From Desulfurococcales archaeon (GTDB lineage Archaea > Thermoproteota > Thermoprotei_A > Sulfolobales > Desulfurococcaceae), in assembly GCA_027083045.1 (NCBI GenBank), contig JALWQP010000037.1, positions 2,982 through 25,266 on the forward strand: a DNA stretch of 22,285 nt, given 5' to 3'. Both the position numbers and the translations under genes were made by a program. Positions 22,253 through 22,285 of the stretch are shown here, in pieces. The notes beneath the pieces are model-generated. The model was not told the DNA's origin, searched no databases, and saw nothing but the letters and a program-made list of their open reading frames with translations. Positions within the stretch are counted from its first letter, which is position 1; every line of letters begins with the position of its first letter.

Positions 22253-22285
22253 GATTATTGGAACAGGAGGGAAAGACTTAAAAGA

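Noticed and set aside
1..22285. CRISPR array, insertion sequence or integrase gene
   Set aside because: No regularly spaced repeats of 24 bases or more, no transposase or tyrosine-recombinase motifs, and no long terminal inverted repeats were seen on either strand.

Overview
The window looks like a chromosomal segment of an anaerobic hyperthermophilic crenarchaeon, probably of the Desulfurococcaceae (Staphylothermus, Thermosphaera or Desulfurococcus type). The reasons are the AGA/AGG/ATA-rich codon use, GGTGA/GGAGGTG Shine-Dalgarno sites, frequent GTG and TTG starts, archaeal TATA boxes, dense overlapping operons, and an Mrp/Mbh/Mbx-type membrane respiratory complex. The genus is an inference; no rRNA or other marker is present.

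Region 1 (1-4541) carries the start of a glycosyltransferase (minus), a divergent NusB-fused m5C RNA methyltransferase (plus), a candidate box C/D guide RNA pair in the convergent 3' gap, an SDR-family protein that has lost the Tyr/Lys catalytic pair (minus), a GC-rich structured leader, and a two-gene membrane unit (secreted sequon-rich anchored protein plus a DUF998-like protein).

Region 2 (4581-10787, all minus) is a transport and peptide-use block: an S9 prolyl-oligopeptidase-type peptidase, an MFS carrier 20-odd bases downstream of it, an amino-acid permease fused at its C-terminus to a minimal nucleotidyltransferase domain, and a second MFS carrier. The permease-nucleotidyltransferase fusion is the most unusual protein here.

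Region 3 (10788-11430) is a gene-poor spacer holding a frameshifted CBS-domain remnant.

Region 4 (11431-19590, minus) is one tightly packed 12-gene operon with a TATA box at its head. It encodes an MnhD-like antiporter subunit, a NuoB-NuoC fusion, a NuoD/NiFe-large-subunit homologue, a NuoI-like ferredoxin, MnhF, MnhG, an MbhD-like protein, an MbhE-MnhB fusion, MnhC, MnhE, an MbhI-like protein and NuoH. Together these make a ferredoxin-fed, ion-pumping membrane complex. The NuoD homologue keeps only the first cysteine of each NiFe motif, so it is not expected to be a hydrogenase and is closer to Mbx/MBS-type complexes. The MnhD subunit has Glu where antiporter subunits carry the TM7 pumping lysine.

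Region 5 (about 19600-21179) is a decaying accessory island: a VapC-like PIN pseudogene with frameshifts and a deletion but a recognisable C-terminus, a 3'-half tRNA remnant with CCA (likely an old integration scar), three CTGCAAC repeats, and an intact VapBC-type toxin-antitoxin pair. Region 6 (21213-22285) has an unrecognised secreted/anchored protein on the minus strand and an upstream region with two dyads and a plus-strand TATA box for a gene beyond the window.
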